Position numbers and translations under genes: made by a program
Notes under the pieces: generated by a model
What the model was told of the DNA's origin: nothing
The model's input: the letters and a program-made list of their open reading frames with translations, nothing else
Database searches by the model: none
Part shown: positions 1-7,817 of the stretch, piece by piece
Numbering within the stretch: position 1 is the stretch's first letter
How the letters are laid out: each line of letters starts with the position of its first letter
NCBI GenBank assembly: GCA_018992685.1
Contig: JACVGT010000039.1
Coordinates: 1-38,237, forward strand
DNA length: 38,237 bases
Direction: 5' to 3'
Source: Theionarchaea archaeon
GTDB taxonomy: Archaea > Methanobacteriota_B > Thermococci > Methanofastidiosales > SZ-28-30

Positions 1-2148
1 GTAGGACACTGCAGTATTCACCCATGACCCTTCCACATGGATTGCATCCAGAATAGAGGCAGCATAATCAACGGTGAGGTCATCCTCACCTCCAATCTTT
101 TCCAGCATTGTGGCTGCAGTCTCATGTCGCCAGCAGGGATAGGTGCCACTTTCAGGGACAGCGAGGTTGAAATTCGTAGAGACCAGATACCCATCTCCCT
201 TGTCCTTTCTGGTAAAGGATAACTCACCAGTTTTTCCCGCACTGATAACCACTGCATCACCTGCAGCATCAGCAAAATGGTATTGCCCGTACATTTTTTC
301 CCTGAAGTCAAAGGTTTGGGCCAGTTCTAGCACACTGGCAACATCGGAACATTCTCTCATGGCTTTGATCAAGAACTGTTTAGTAGATCCTGAGAACGGT
401 CGTTCTGGATGAGGAGTCAGCGACATGGGGGGGACTCCACTCCCCGCAACAGCAAGTCCCTTCTCGTTGAAGAGAACGTAGCTGCCACTGGGCGTTCGAG
501 TATCGTATCCTTTCTCATCCCACTCCCGGCCCAGCTGTACATATCCATATCCTTTGTAGGCTGGAAAGAACTCCACTTTGAGCTCTCTGTCAGATATCGT
601 TCCAAGTTGAAGATCTACATTACCCATGAATAGAACAGTCCCTCCACTGGAGGCGGTGATGACTGAACAGAACTCCCGGATTTCATTTCCCGAGAGAAAA
701 GAGTCATACAAGACATGAGAACCTGAGAGGGATAACGTGTGAGGAACCTCTCTGCCCTCCATTCCGGTAGACTGAGACAGCACCGCAACAGCGAGAAGAA
801 CTGCAGTCAATGCCACAGTATCCTTTTTTTCTATTCTGAACGTCGTCTCTCCCCCCCTCTTGTGCGTATTCCCTCTTGTGGAGTTCAGTGTAAGAATGTC
901 AGTACAGTGAGGGTTCTGTCCCTTTCGTGTGGAACCCAGAACTCCCAGGCCCATGACTATGAGGAGGAGAACACTCCCCCCACAGATTCCTTCTGAGTCT
1001 GTCTGACATGTCTGAATCCATTCATCGCATTCCTGTATTTTTTCTGCAGCTCCAGCATGTATATAATTCTGCCTGGCTATCTGGAGAAGAAAGAGAGCTG
1101 ATTCATACTCTTTTTCATCATATGCTATCTTTCCCTTTTCCAAGAAGAAGTCCCCCTCCTGACGGATGAACGTACTGCAGTCATTACCAAGGTCTGCACC
1201 ATAGACGTCATAGTTGCCACTCCTGTCGTCGCTCCAGACCACCATGCTGCTCCACATTTCATGAGTGGACTGTTCAACCTCATCAGTAGTGATCCTGAAC
1301 TCTTCCTGAGTGGAGAGGTCATACCCATAGAGTTCCCAGTTTCCATGTCTGTCATCGCTCCAGACAACAATATCACCAAAGATATCAGGAGAACTCGGAT
1401 TACTGATACCCGTTGCTATCCTGAACTCCTCCTGAGTGGAGAGGTTGTACCCATAGAGTTCCCAGTTCTTGTACACCAGGTCAAAATTCCGTGTATCAAC
1501 CCATACTACAATATCACCATAGATTGCAGGGGAGAATGGGTCTGCATCATCTGTCGTAATCTGGAATTCCTCTCCTGTTGAAACATCATATCCATAGATG
1601 TGCGTGTCCTCCCTATCATCAACCCATATCACAAGGTCACCAGAGACTGCAGGCTGCCACTGCTGAGCATTCTCATCTGTTATCTGGAATTCCTTCCTGG
1701 TGGAAAGGTCATACCCATAGATGTCCCAGGACCCATTTCTGTCATCTTCCCAGACTGCAATAGTGCCGAAAAATTCCAGCGTGGGTTTAATACTTTCAAC
1801 GGAGGACATCCGGAACCCCTCTGAAGTGGAAATATCGTATCCATAGATATGTTCATACCCATTATTGCTCCCAATCCCCACCACAAAAGTGCCGTAGATT
1901 TTCGAGTTACGGAGTTCTCTTCCGTCTACTGTTATGTGAAATTCTCTGTGAGTAGAAAGATCACGTCCATACGTGCCCCATGTTCCATCTCTTTCCTCTC
2001 TCCAGATCACCGTGTCGCCGTAGATTGAAGGAGATTTCTGTTGGTTTTCCCCTGATACAAGGGGGAACTCTGACAGTTCACCCCTACCATGAACGCCTGT
2101 TAAGAGAAACCCCATGATGACCATGAAAACGACGAATCCTTTCTTCAT
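1..2148 (-). CDS. Secreted beta-propeller protein fused in frame to an Ntn-hydrolase (choloylglycine hydrolase/C45-like) domain; C-terminus beyond the window
   Basis: Reading the minus strand from ATG 2148 gives 716 codons without a stop to base 1, so the gene is cut by the left edge. AAGGAG sits about 6 nt before the ATG. Residues 1-21 are a signal peptide (MKKGFVVFMVIMGF). Residues ~30-360 hold about seven propeller repeats of the type VVWxDDRxGNxxxYGYDLST. A helical pair follows (KIAYDEKEYESALFLLQIAR), then a membrane segment near residue 391 (GGSVLLLIVMGLGVLG), where the two paralogs at 4112 and 5552 end. Here the frame continues through a second hydrophobic segment (~446, VALTAVLLAVAVLS) into a domain with Cys494 in FCSVITASSGGTVLFMGNVD, GQYHFADAAGDAVV and STNFNLAV. 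These fit the N-terminal-nucleophile choloylglycine hydrolase/C45 families, where this Cys becomes the mature N-terminus. It could be two genes lacking a separating stop. Propeller confidence is high, hydrolase good, true fusion uncertain. Confidence 0.82.
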   Translation of the reverse strand, partial: MKKGFVVFMVIMGFLLTGVHGRGELSEFPLVSGENQQKSPSIYGDTVIWREERDGTWGTYGRDLSTHREFHITVDGRELRNSKIYGTFVVGIGSNNGYEHIYGYDISTSEGFRMSSVESIKPTLEFFGTIAVWEDDRNGSWDIYGYDLSTRKEFQITDENAQQWQPAVSGDLVIWVDDREDTHIYGYDVSTGEEFQITTDDADPFSPAIYGDIVVWVDTRNFDLVYKNWELYGYNLSTQEEFRIATGISNPSSPDIFGDIVVWSDDRHGNWELYGYDLSTQEEFRITTDEVEQSTHEMWSSMVVWSDDRSGNYDVYGADLGNDCSTFIRQEGDFFLEKGKIAYDEKEYESALFLLQIARQNYIHAGAAEKIQECDEWIQTCQTDSEGICGGSVLLLIVMGLGVLGSTRKGQNPHCTDILTLNSTRGNTHKRGGETTFRIEKKDTVALTAVLLAVAVLSQSTGMEGREVPHTLSLSGSHVLYDSFLSGNEIREFCSVITASSGGTVLFMGNVDLQLGTISDRELKVEFFPAYKGYGYVQLGREWDEKGYDTRTPSGSYVLFNEKGLAVAGSGVPPMSLTPHPERPFSGSTKQFLIKAMRECSDVASVLELAQTFDFREKMYGQYHFADAAGDAVVISAGKTGELSFTRKDKGDGYLVSTNFNLAVPESGTYPCWRHETAATMLEKIGGEDDLTVDYAASILDAIHVEGSWVNTAVSY

Positions 2149-2372
2149 GCTCAGTCTCCTTCTTGAAAGTGTATATTCTCCCTGAATTTCATTAATAAAC
2201 CTTTGGCCCGGGTTCTATATCTTTCCATACTTTTTTCCGAATAGTGGTTGAGGGATAGACATGGTGGAGGGAGATGTCGCCAGTTTTAGAAGCACGATGA
2301 GAAATGGCTGTACGCTTCAGAGTTGGCACGGGCATGACATTGTCCAAAACGGGTCTCCACTCGACCACCTCG

Positions 2373-2408
2373 CTCCACGCCGTGGAGAACTGGCCCAGAG
2401 GCCAGTTC
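2373..2408. other. Two adjacent overlapping hairpins in the intergenic region
   Basis: CTCCACG (2373-2379) pairs with CGTGGAG (2381-2387), and GAACTGGCC (2387-2395) pairs with GGCCAGTTC (2400-2408) around a 4-nt loop. The two stems share base 2387. A strong TATA-like TTTATATAAA lies at about 2447-2457. If it is used on the minus strand, both hairpins would fall in a roughly 290-nt 5' leader of the propeller gene that starts at 2148. A second TATA-like TTTATTAA near 2190 on the minus strand could instead give a short leader. The stems are perfect; their function is unknown. Confidence 0.45.
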
Positions 2409-2598
2409 AAGGCGCGAACATCTCGTCCTTCTACCTTTCATTGAGTTTATATAAATTACGGTTCAATAAGTGATAATATTTTTTTTTACATAAAGATTTG
2501 GGAATAAAAAAGACATTTTCCGTGCATTCTTTAAAAAATGAGTTCTTTTCCCAAAAGAAGGACCGATACATTATTAAGCAAGGAGAAATATGATATAT

Positions 2599-2676
2599 TG
2601 CTGTAGGGACAGACGACTCTGAACGCCCAAGTCACCAGAACCTTTCCCTACAGCACCAGTAGAGGGTATGGTGACT
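2599..2676. other. Pseudoknot-like interleaved inverted repeats (candidate structured RNA or 5' leader)
   Basis: TGCTGTAGGGA (2599-2609) is perfectly complementary to TCCCTACAGCA (2645-2655), an 11-bp helix. AGTCACCA (2630-2637) is perfectly complementary to TGGTGACT (2669-2676), an 8-bp helix. The order A-B-A'-B' is that of an H-type pseudoknot, or of two mutually exclusive hairpins extending to neighbouring bases. A weak TATA-like CATTATTAAG lies at about 2569-2578, at the distance expected for a transcript starting near 2600. The element is about 220 bp before the MFS transporter at 2895, so it could be its leader or a free RNA. No known RNA family was recognised, and no convincing ORF lies in 2411-2894. 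Confidence 0.45.
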
Positions 2677-2894
2677 GGCCAACAAGACTTAAAGATGAGA
2701 ACTCAAGAGCGACTGCAGACCTTTCATCACACATCCTCGATGCCAGATTTCTGAATACTCTTGATTCTACCTGAATCTTGGACGACATATGAAGGTTCTC
2801 CGGAAAAGATCACGGGCAGCTACATCCTTGATCATGAGTCAACTATCATAACATTTAAAATGGAACCAGGAAATCCATTTCAGGCGGGTGTATC

Positions 2895-4085
2895 ATGAAT
2901 GCGATCGTCAGAGTTCAGGGGTTCTGGCTGAACCATACTCATTCGTTCTTTGTGATAGTGCGATTCCTTTTTGCCAGTGCAAATGGGCTTACTGCAGCTA
3001 TTGGGACGATATATCTTTTGGGAAAAGGATTGTCCTACACCGAGATAGGGACGGTATGGAGTGTTTCACTCTTCTTTTCAACAGTACTGGATTTTCCCAC
3101 GGGGAATTGTGCTGATCTCTACGGGAGGAAACTCACCTATGCACTGGGCGTCATCTCCATTGGGGCGGGAATGGTGGTGTACGGTATGGGCACTGCCCTA
3201 TGGATGTTCCTCGTGGCGGCATTCCTTATTGGGTTCGGTACTGCTCAGATCAGTGGATCACTCTCCTCATGGATAGTGGATGAGCAGGTTAAAGCTCATA
3301 AGAAGGGCACAATCAGCAAGATCTTTGGTGATGGCAGTGCTTCGGCGTCAGCCGGGGGCATTATGGGTGGCGTGCTGGTTGGGCTATTTTTCCGTGGCTC
3401 GCTGGAAATCGTCTATTTTGCCAGTGGCACCCTCTTTTTCCTGACAGGGATCTTTACATTCACGTCAATTCCAGAAAACTACGGACAACCGGGCGGGAGA
3501 TGGATCCAGTTACCCAAGAACGTATTAACCCATTTTATCCACTCGTTGCCCCTGGTTCTCCTTTCACTGACACTGGTGTTGATGTTTGCCTGCTACACCG
3601 TCTTTTTCTTCATCTGGCAACCCCTGGCGCTTCAGCTGCAGATCCAGGAAGGAGATTTGGGCTTCCTGTATGCGATTTTCATGGCAGGATCTGCTGTGAG
3701 CGCATTCATAATGGGGAGAATGAGCAGAAAAATCGGGGACGTCACTATCTTGATGATGTGTTTCGCCTGTGCAGCAACTGGATTCCTCACAATTGCCCTA
3801 AATGCTGGCATGATTGGACTGACAGCCGGGCTCATACAGTATGCAGTGGGGTATGGTGGATTCATCCCAGTCCTCTATGCCTGGATGAACACCTTCATTC
3901 CAAGTTCAATTCGAGCTTCCACCAGTTCTCTCATTGGTACCATCGGCACCGGTGGGATAATCGTGCTGCAGGTTATCATGGGTGCTTTCATCGAATCATA
4001 TGGACTGTCTGCAGCTTCCTTGTGTGCTACAGGATTTGCTGCTGCCGGTATCTGTGCTCTGCTCTTCCTTCCAAAGACATCATGA
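2895..4085 (+). CDS. MFS-family transporter
   Basis: 396 aa, the usual length for a 12-helix major facilitator. Hydrophobic segments run through the whole protein. The loop between helices 2 and 3 carries the family motif A as DFPTGNCADLYGRK (residues 66-79), with the conserved Asp and the GRK basic cluster. The central cytoplasmic loop is short. This places it in the inner membrane as a secondary transporter. The substrate cannot be told from sequence, but the proportions and the DFPTG form of motif A resemble drug/metabolite-type efflux carriers. The start is ATG at 2895 with only a weak upstream purine/GGCGGGTG stretch. It stands alone on the plus strand, 26 bp tail-to-tail with the propeller gene ending at 4112. 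The family call is secure; the substrate is unknown. Confidence 0.88.
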   Translation: MNAIVRVQGFWLNHTHSFFVIVRFLFASANGLTAAIGTIYLLGKGLSYTEIGTVWSVSLFFSTVLDFPTGNCADLYGRKLTYALGVISIGAGMVVYGMGTALWMFLVAAFLIGFGTAQISGSLSSWIVDEQVKAHKKGTISKIFGDGSASASAGGIMGGVLVGLFFRGSLEIVYFASGTLFFLTGIFTFTSIPENYGQPGGRWIQLPKNVLTHFIHSLPLVLLSLTLVLMFACYTVFFFIWQPLALQLQIQEGDLGFLYAIFMAGSAVSAFIMGRMSRKIGDVTILMMCFACAATGFLTIALNAGMIGLTAGLIQYAVGYGGFIPVLYAWMNTFIPSSIRASTSSLIGTIGTGGIIVLQVIMGAFIESYGLSAASLCATGFAAAGICALLFLPKTS

Positions 4086-4111
4086 GAATGACGTGCGGAT
4101 TACTGCCTGTC

Positions 4112-5329
4112 TTACCTTGCTCTCCTGCTGACTGACAACCCTACAAGCACAACACCTGCTATAAGTCCTGTTCCCAGGCAGAATCCTCTGTTAGCTTCCT
4201 GGATCTCCTGAACCCATGCATCACACTCAGCAACCTTCTCAGATCCATGCTCCAGATAGATGTCCCTTGCTTTCTGAAAATACTCCAGAGCCTTTTCATA
4301 GTCTTTCTCTTCAAAAGCCTTTTGACCCTGTTCAAAGAGTGAATCTGCCTCTCGGATCTCCCTAACTACCCGAAGATTACAGCCGAAGAGATTGATCTCA
4401 CGGTTCTTGTCATAGGCTCTAAAGACCACCGCATCTCCATAGATTACTGCGTCATATCCCTCAACAATCCAGAGTTCTTCTCCGGTCAGAAGGTCATATG
4501 CATAGATATCTGAGTCATATTCACGTTCCTCTTTCCACAGCACAGTATTCCTGCATATGTGCAGCAGCAATTGACGGCCTGGCCTCACTATGACAGGAAA
4601 TTCCTCCTTGGTGGAAAGGTCATATCCATAGATATCCCCCTCATCGTCCTGACTGGCTACCCAGAGTACGACATTCTCATAAACCTGTGGAACACTCTGA
4701 TAGGAAGGACCCACAGCAATCGGGAATTCCTCACCCGTGGAAAGATCATATCCATAGACGTCCCAATCACTGTTCCTGTCATCCACCCATACCACAATAT
4801 CTCCATAGATTGCAGGATCCCCCTGGTTGCGGGGATGATCTGTTATCTGGAACTCCTCTCCTGTTGAAAGCCTCTTCCCATAAATATCGCTCGGGCCATT
4901 CCTGCTATCTTCCCATACCACAATGTCCCCATAGATTGCAGGAAGCCACTGGTCATTCAGGTCATGGGTAATCTGGAATTCCTCTCTTGTGGAAAGGTTA
5001 TACCCATAGATATCAGAATTACCGTTTCTGGTATCTTCCCACACCACGATATTCCCATGGATTGCTGGATTCTCCTGGCAGTCGGGATCATCAGTTATCT
5101 GGAATTCCTCTCTTGTCGAAAGGTTATACCCATAGATATCATGGTTCATGGGAGAGAAATCTCCCTTGTCATTCCTCCAGTCTTCCCAGACCACGATATT
5201 CCCATAGATTGCTGGAAACCATTCTTTTTGGGGAGTGTCTGTGATCTGAAATATGCTCGCGTCATCCGGGGTGACAAGCTGTGTAAGGAGAAAAAGTGTA
5301 CATATTGGCGCTATTTTGTTCAATTCCAT
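4112..5329 (-). CDS. Secreted DIYGYDLST-repeat beta-propeller protein with C-terminal anchor
   Basis: 405 aa. Residues 1-24 form a signal peptide (MELNKIAPICTLFLLTQLV). About six or seven repeats follow, each with AIYGDIVVWEDxRN, then DIYGYDLSTxEEF and a QIT strand, the TolB/WD40-like propeller pattern. Residues ~325-380 form a TPR-like helical pair (KAFEEKDYEKALEYFQKAR), then comes a membrane anchor ending in SVSRRAR. The protein should therefore sit outside the cell, tethered to the membrane. ATG 5329 has GTGAGAGA just upstream. It is a tandem paralog of the gene at 5552-6775; the helical pair and anchor are almost identical between the two, whereas the middle blades have diverged. Binding partner and function are unknown. 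Confidence 0.85.
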   Translation of the reverse strand: MELNKIAPICTLFLLTQLVTPDDASIFQITDTPQKEWFPAIYGNIVVWEDWRNDKGDFSPMNHDIYGYNLSTREEFQITDDPDCQENPAIHGNIVVWEDTRNGNSDIYGYNLSTREEFQITHDLNDQWLPAIYGDIVVWEDSRNGPSDIYGKRLSTGEEFQITDHPRNQGDPAIYGDIVVWVDDRNSDWDVYGYDLSTGEEFPIAVGPSYQSVPQVYENVVLWVASQDDEGDIYGYDLSTKEEFPVIVRPGRQLLLHICRNTVLWKEEREYDSDIYAYDLLTGEELWIVEGYDAVIYGDAVVFRAYDKNREINLFGCNLRVVREIREADSLFEQGQKAFEEKDYEKALEYFQKARDIYLEHGSEKVAECDAWVQEIQEANRGFCLGTGLIAGVVLVGLSVSRRAR

Positions 5330-5363
5330 TCTCTCACTTCCTTTCTATCTTCAACATGCAGCA

Positions 5364-5382
5364 GATGATCCAAATGATCATC
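5364..5382. promoter_or_regulatory. Inverted repeat upstream of the 5329 gene, possible operator
   Basis: GATGATC (5364-5370) and GATCATC (5376-5382) form a 7-bp dyad with a 5-bp spacer, 35-53 bp upstream of the start codon at 5329. This position could place an operator over or near the core promoter. The rest of the 222-bp gap 5330-5551 shows no convincing gene. The regulator is unknown. Confidence 0.3.
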
Positions 5383-5551
5383 ACTGTCTCTCAAGAGGTC
5401 CACGCTCCTTCAGAGGTTCCCTCACTCCATTGTTCATGGCTATGTCTTCGACAGCACATGTCCAGGTTCCTCTCTTGAGGATTGTGCGTGTACCCATGAG
5501 TAAGATCTTCTCTTGGGAGAAACTGCTCGAGAAGATGAAAATTGCTGGACT

Positions 5552-6775
5552 TCATCTCGCTCTCCTCCTGACTGACAACCCTACCAACACAGCACCTGCA
5601 ATAAGTCCTGTTCCCAGGCAGAATCCTTTCTTCGCTTCCTGGATCTCCTGAACCCATGCATCACACTCAGCGACCTTCCGAGATCCATGCTCCAGATAGA
5701 TGTCCCTTGCTTTCTGAAAATACTCCAGAGCCTTCTCATAGTCTTCTTTTTCAAAAGCCTTTTGACCCTGTTCAAAGAGTGAATCTGCCGTTCGGACCTC
5801 CCTGACTACCTGAAGATTGCAGCCAAAGAGATTGATCTCGCGGTTCTTGTTAGAAGCTCTAAGGACCACCGTATCTCCATAGATTACTGGATTATATCCT
5901 CCAGAAATCCAGAATTCTTCTTTAGTCAGAAGGTCATATGCATGGATATCTGAATCATATTCATGAGGGGATTCAAAGACAACAATATTCCCGAATAGCT
6001 GCGGCAGCCTTTGATTGGCAGGTTCTACGATGAGAGGTAAGTCTTCCCCCGTCGATAAATCGTATCCATAAATATCGCAATCATTACTCCGACATTCACT
6101 CCATAACACAATCTGTCCAAAAATTGTAGGTTCGAATCGATACTGGGTATCTCTCGTCATCTGAAACTCTTCATTTCTGGAAAGATCAAACCCAAAAATA
6201 TCCCACGGGCCATTTCTATCATCTCCCCATACGACAATTGTCCCATAGATTGCAGGGTCTACTTGGTTGTGAGGATTGCCTGCTATTTGAAATTCCTCTC
6301 TTTCTGCAAGGTTGTACCCATAGATATCGGGCGTGCCGTTTCTATCATCTTCCCATACCACAATATCCCCATAGACAGCAGGGGACCGTTGGGCTTGTGG
6401 GTCATCAGTTATCTGGAATTCCTCTCTTTTTGCAAGGTTGTACCCGTAGATATCGAAATTGCCGTCTCTCTGATCCTGCCAGACCACGATGGTTCCATGA
6501 ACTGCTGGATTTCCCTGCCAGTTAGGATCATCAGTTATCTGGAATTCCTCTTTTGTTGCAAGGTTGTACCCATAGATATCAGTATTTACAGGAGAGATGC
6601 TTTTGGGATCCTGATTCCTCCAGTCTTCCCATACCACAATATCCCCGTACATGGCCGGTGCCACCTGCTTTTCCGGGTTATCTGTAATCTGGAATATGCC
6701 TGTGTCATCTGAGGGGATAAACTGCATCAACATGAGAAATACAATGATTGCTCCTAGCCTATCATAAGATATCAC
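5552..6775 (-). CDS. Secreted DIYGYDLST-repeat beta-propeller protein with C-terminal anchor (paralog)
   Basis: 407 aa starting at GTG 6775, with AGGTGAGA 5-10 nt upstream. Residues 1-24 are a signal peptide. About seven propeller repeats follow (AVYGDIVVWEDDRNGTPDI, YGYNLAxREEFQIT), then a helical pair (KAFEKEDYEKALEYFQKAR) and a C-terminal membrane anchor ending SVRRRAR. It is the tandem paralog of the 4112-5329 gene. Their last ~80 residues are nearly identical while several blades differ more, which fits duplication with later gene conversion. It is probably an extracellular, membrane-tethered propeller; the ligand is unknown. Confidence 0.85.
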   Translation of the reverse strand: MISYDRLGAIIVFLMLMQFIPSDDTGIFQITDNPEKQVAPAMYGDIVVWEDWRNQDPKSISPVNTDIYGYNLATKEEFQITDDPNWQGNPAVHGTIVVWQDQRDGNFDIYGYNLAKREEFQITDDPQAQRSPAVYGDIVVWEDDRNGTPDIYGYNLAEREEFQIAGNPHNQVDPAIYGTIVVWGDDRNGPWDIFGFDLSRNEEFQMTRDTQYRFEPTIFGQIVLWSECRSNDCDIYGYDLSTGEDLPLIVEPANQRLPQLFGNIVVFESPHEYDSDIHAYDLLTKEEFWISGGYNPVIYGDTVVLRASNKNREINLFGCNLQVVREVRTADSLFEQGQKAFEKEDYEKALEYFQKARDIYLEHGSRKVAECDAWVQEIQEAKKGFCLGTGLIAGAVLVGLSVRRRAR

Positions 6776-7008
6776 TCTCTCACCTCTTTTCTGCCTTGAG
6801 ATGCCACAAGAAATGGAGTGATCAAGAGATGAAGACTATTACTACTTAACATAGTCCCTCCTTCCATGAAGTGCTCTGCGCGGCTCAACATTCTGAGACT
6901 GTGAGACTGATGTCCTTCAAGGACATCGTAAAGAACGGTTGATCCTTGCCAGTCTCCTGGTACACTCCATACGTGTGTGAATCCCACCAATACATTGCTG
7001 TTCTCCAT
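6772..7008 (-). CDS. Possible small upstream ORF coupled to the propeller gene
   Basis: 78 codons from ATG 7008. Its stop TGA overlaps the GTG start of the propeller gene at 6775 in a GTGA overlap. A TATA-like TTAAATATTT (about 7027-7036 on the minus strand) lies about 24 bp before the ATG, which would fit a leaderless start. Against it, the protein has no recognisable domain, no hydrophobic pattern and unremarkable composition. It also spans a perfect palindrome at 6909-6927. It may simply be the 5' leader of the propeller gene. Confidence 0.22.
   Translation of the reverse strand: MENSNVLVGFTHVWSVPGDWQGSTVLYDVLEGHQSHSLRMLSRAEHFMEGGTMLSSNSLHLLITPFLVASQGRKEVRE
6909..6927. promoter_or_regulatory. 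19-bp perfect palindrome upstream of the 6775 propeller gene
   Basis: GATGTCCTT (6909-6917) and AAGGACATC (6919-6927) are perfect inverse complements around a single central C. It lies 134-152 bp upstream of the propeller start. It is either a binding site for a dimeric regulator or a hairpin in the transcript leader. No partner regulator gene is visible nearby. Confidence 0.35.
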
Positions 7009-7174
7009 ACTCGCGATGGGAGACTCAAATATTTAAGGTTTTTCTTCATCTATTCTCTTCCTGACAGATACCCACATCCTGTGACCACTGGATTTGAAAG
7101 ACCAGTCAAGTAAGATATTCTGAGGAGAAACCTGCTGGAAGAATCCTGCCCCTTATCTTCTGGTTTTGGGTTGG

Positions 7175-7477
7175 ATGTGCTTTAGTTCCCATTGCTGTGT
7201 GCGCATCTGTAGAAATTGCGAGTCTGGGTCTCCTTTGGTATCTAGACGGGATGCCCTTGCTCTAGTTGCGTGGGTGTCTGGTCATCACAATGTCGCTATA
7301 GCTGTTCTGTTGTTAATCGGCTACATAGTTGGAAAAATCATTGATGCTATTATTGATTGGATTCGTAATATGATTATTTTGGCTCATCAAAAACCAAGTG
7401 GAGAAGACATTGTTCACCTTGCTGATGCCATTAGAAAATATATGGAAAACGCAGGAATAGAAGTTGAAAATAGATAA
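7175..7477 (+). CDS. Small putative membrane protein, hypothetical
   Basis: The frame is open from 7166 (TTG) to 7477; I prefer ATG 7175, which gives 100 aa. The N-terminal third is Cys-rich and not obviously protein-like. The middle contains one clear membrane helix (VAIAVLLLIGYIVGKIIDAI), followed by an amphipathic C-terminal helix (DIVHLADAIRKYMENAG). No family is recognised. It overlaps the next small frame (7464-7664) by 14 nt in another phase, so the two could be coupled genes or one gene split by a frameshift. Confidence 0.4.
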   Translation: MCFSSHCCVRICRNCESGSPLVSRRDALALVAWVSGHHNVAIAVLLLIGYIVGKIIDAIIDWIRNMIILAHQKPSGEDIVHLADAIRKYMENAGIEVENR

Positions 7478-7664
7478 CCTCTCACGCAATCCAGATGATT
7501 CATATACTGTGACTTTCAGTGATGGCAGTAAGCAGACATTCAAGAAGGTGGGTGATGATTTTGTTCCAGTTCCCACTCCAAGCAATGATCCTCAACCAAC
7601 TAGTAATAATTCCTCATCCAGCACAAGTGGCGGGTACAGGAGATTATGCACCCAGGGAGCCTAA
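7464..7664 (+). CDS. Small hydrophilic ORF, possibly the continuation of the preceding gene
   Basis: 66 codons from a TTG at 7464, overlapping the previous frame. The middle looks like real protein: DDSYTVTFSDGSKQTFKKVG resembles a small beta-hairpin domain. A Pro/Asn/Ser-rich low-complexity tail follows. The lack of a good start and the 14-nt overlap suggest either translational coupling or a frameshifted single gene. Function is unknown. The following 153 bp (7665-7817) hold an A/T-rich palindrome GGGTTTAAAACCC near 7696-7709 that may contain a promoter. Confidence 0.35.
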   Translation: MKIDNLSRNPDDSYTVTFSDGSKQTFKKVGDDFVPVPTPSNDPQPTSNNSSSSTSGGYRRLCTQGA

Positions 7665-7817
7665 CCAATACTACTAGGAAAGGTCTGAGTCCAAAGGGTT
7701 TAAAACCCCAGCCTTAAAACAGTGAAGGTGACAAGAAAAGAACAAAAGGACAACTGCAATGAAAACAGAACGGCACCATGTTGTCACTATTCAGAGTGTT
7801 ATGAATAGCCGAGAGAA

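Noticed and set aside
18-996. Several 60-100-codon frames on both strands across the left edge
   Set aside because: They lie in other phases of the continuous 716-codon minus-strand frame, which has clear domains and a ribosome-binding site.
2360-2400. A possible tRNA, suggested by GGTGGTCGAGTGG resembling a D-loop
   Set aside because: No T-loop motif, anticodon stem or acceptor stem could be drawn around it.
2192-2410. 72-codon minus-strand frame in the intergenic region
   Set aside because: It starts at a TTG inside a hairpin, lacks a ribosome-binding site and shows no protein-like pattern; the region is better explained as leader or noncoding.
3500-4135. 211-codon plus-strand frame overlapping the MFS transporter
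   Set aside because: It is a shadow: Trp/His/Cys-rich composition with no membrane pattern, while the main frame has 12 helices and motif A.
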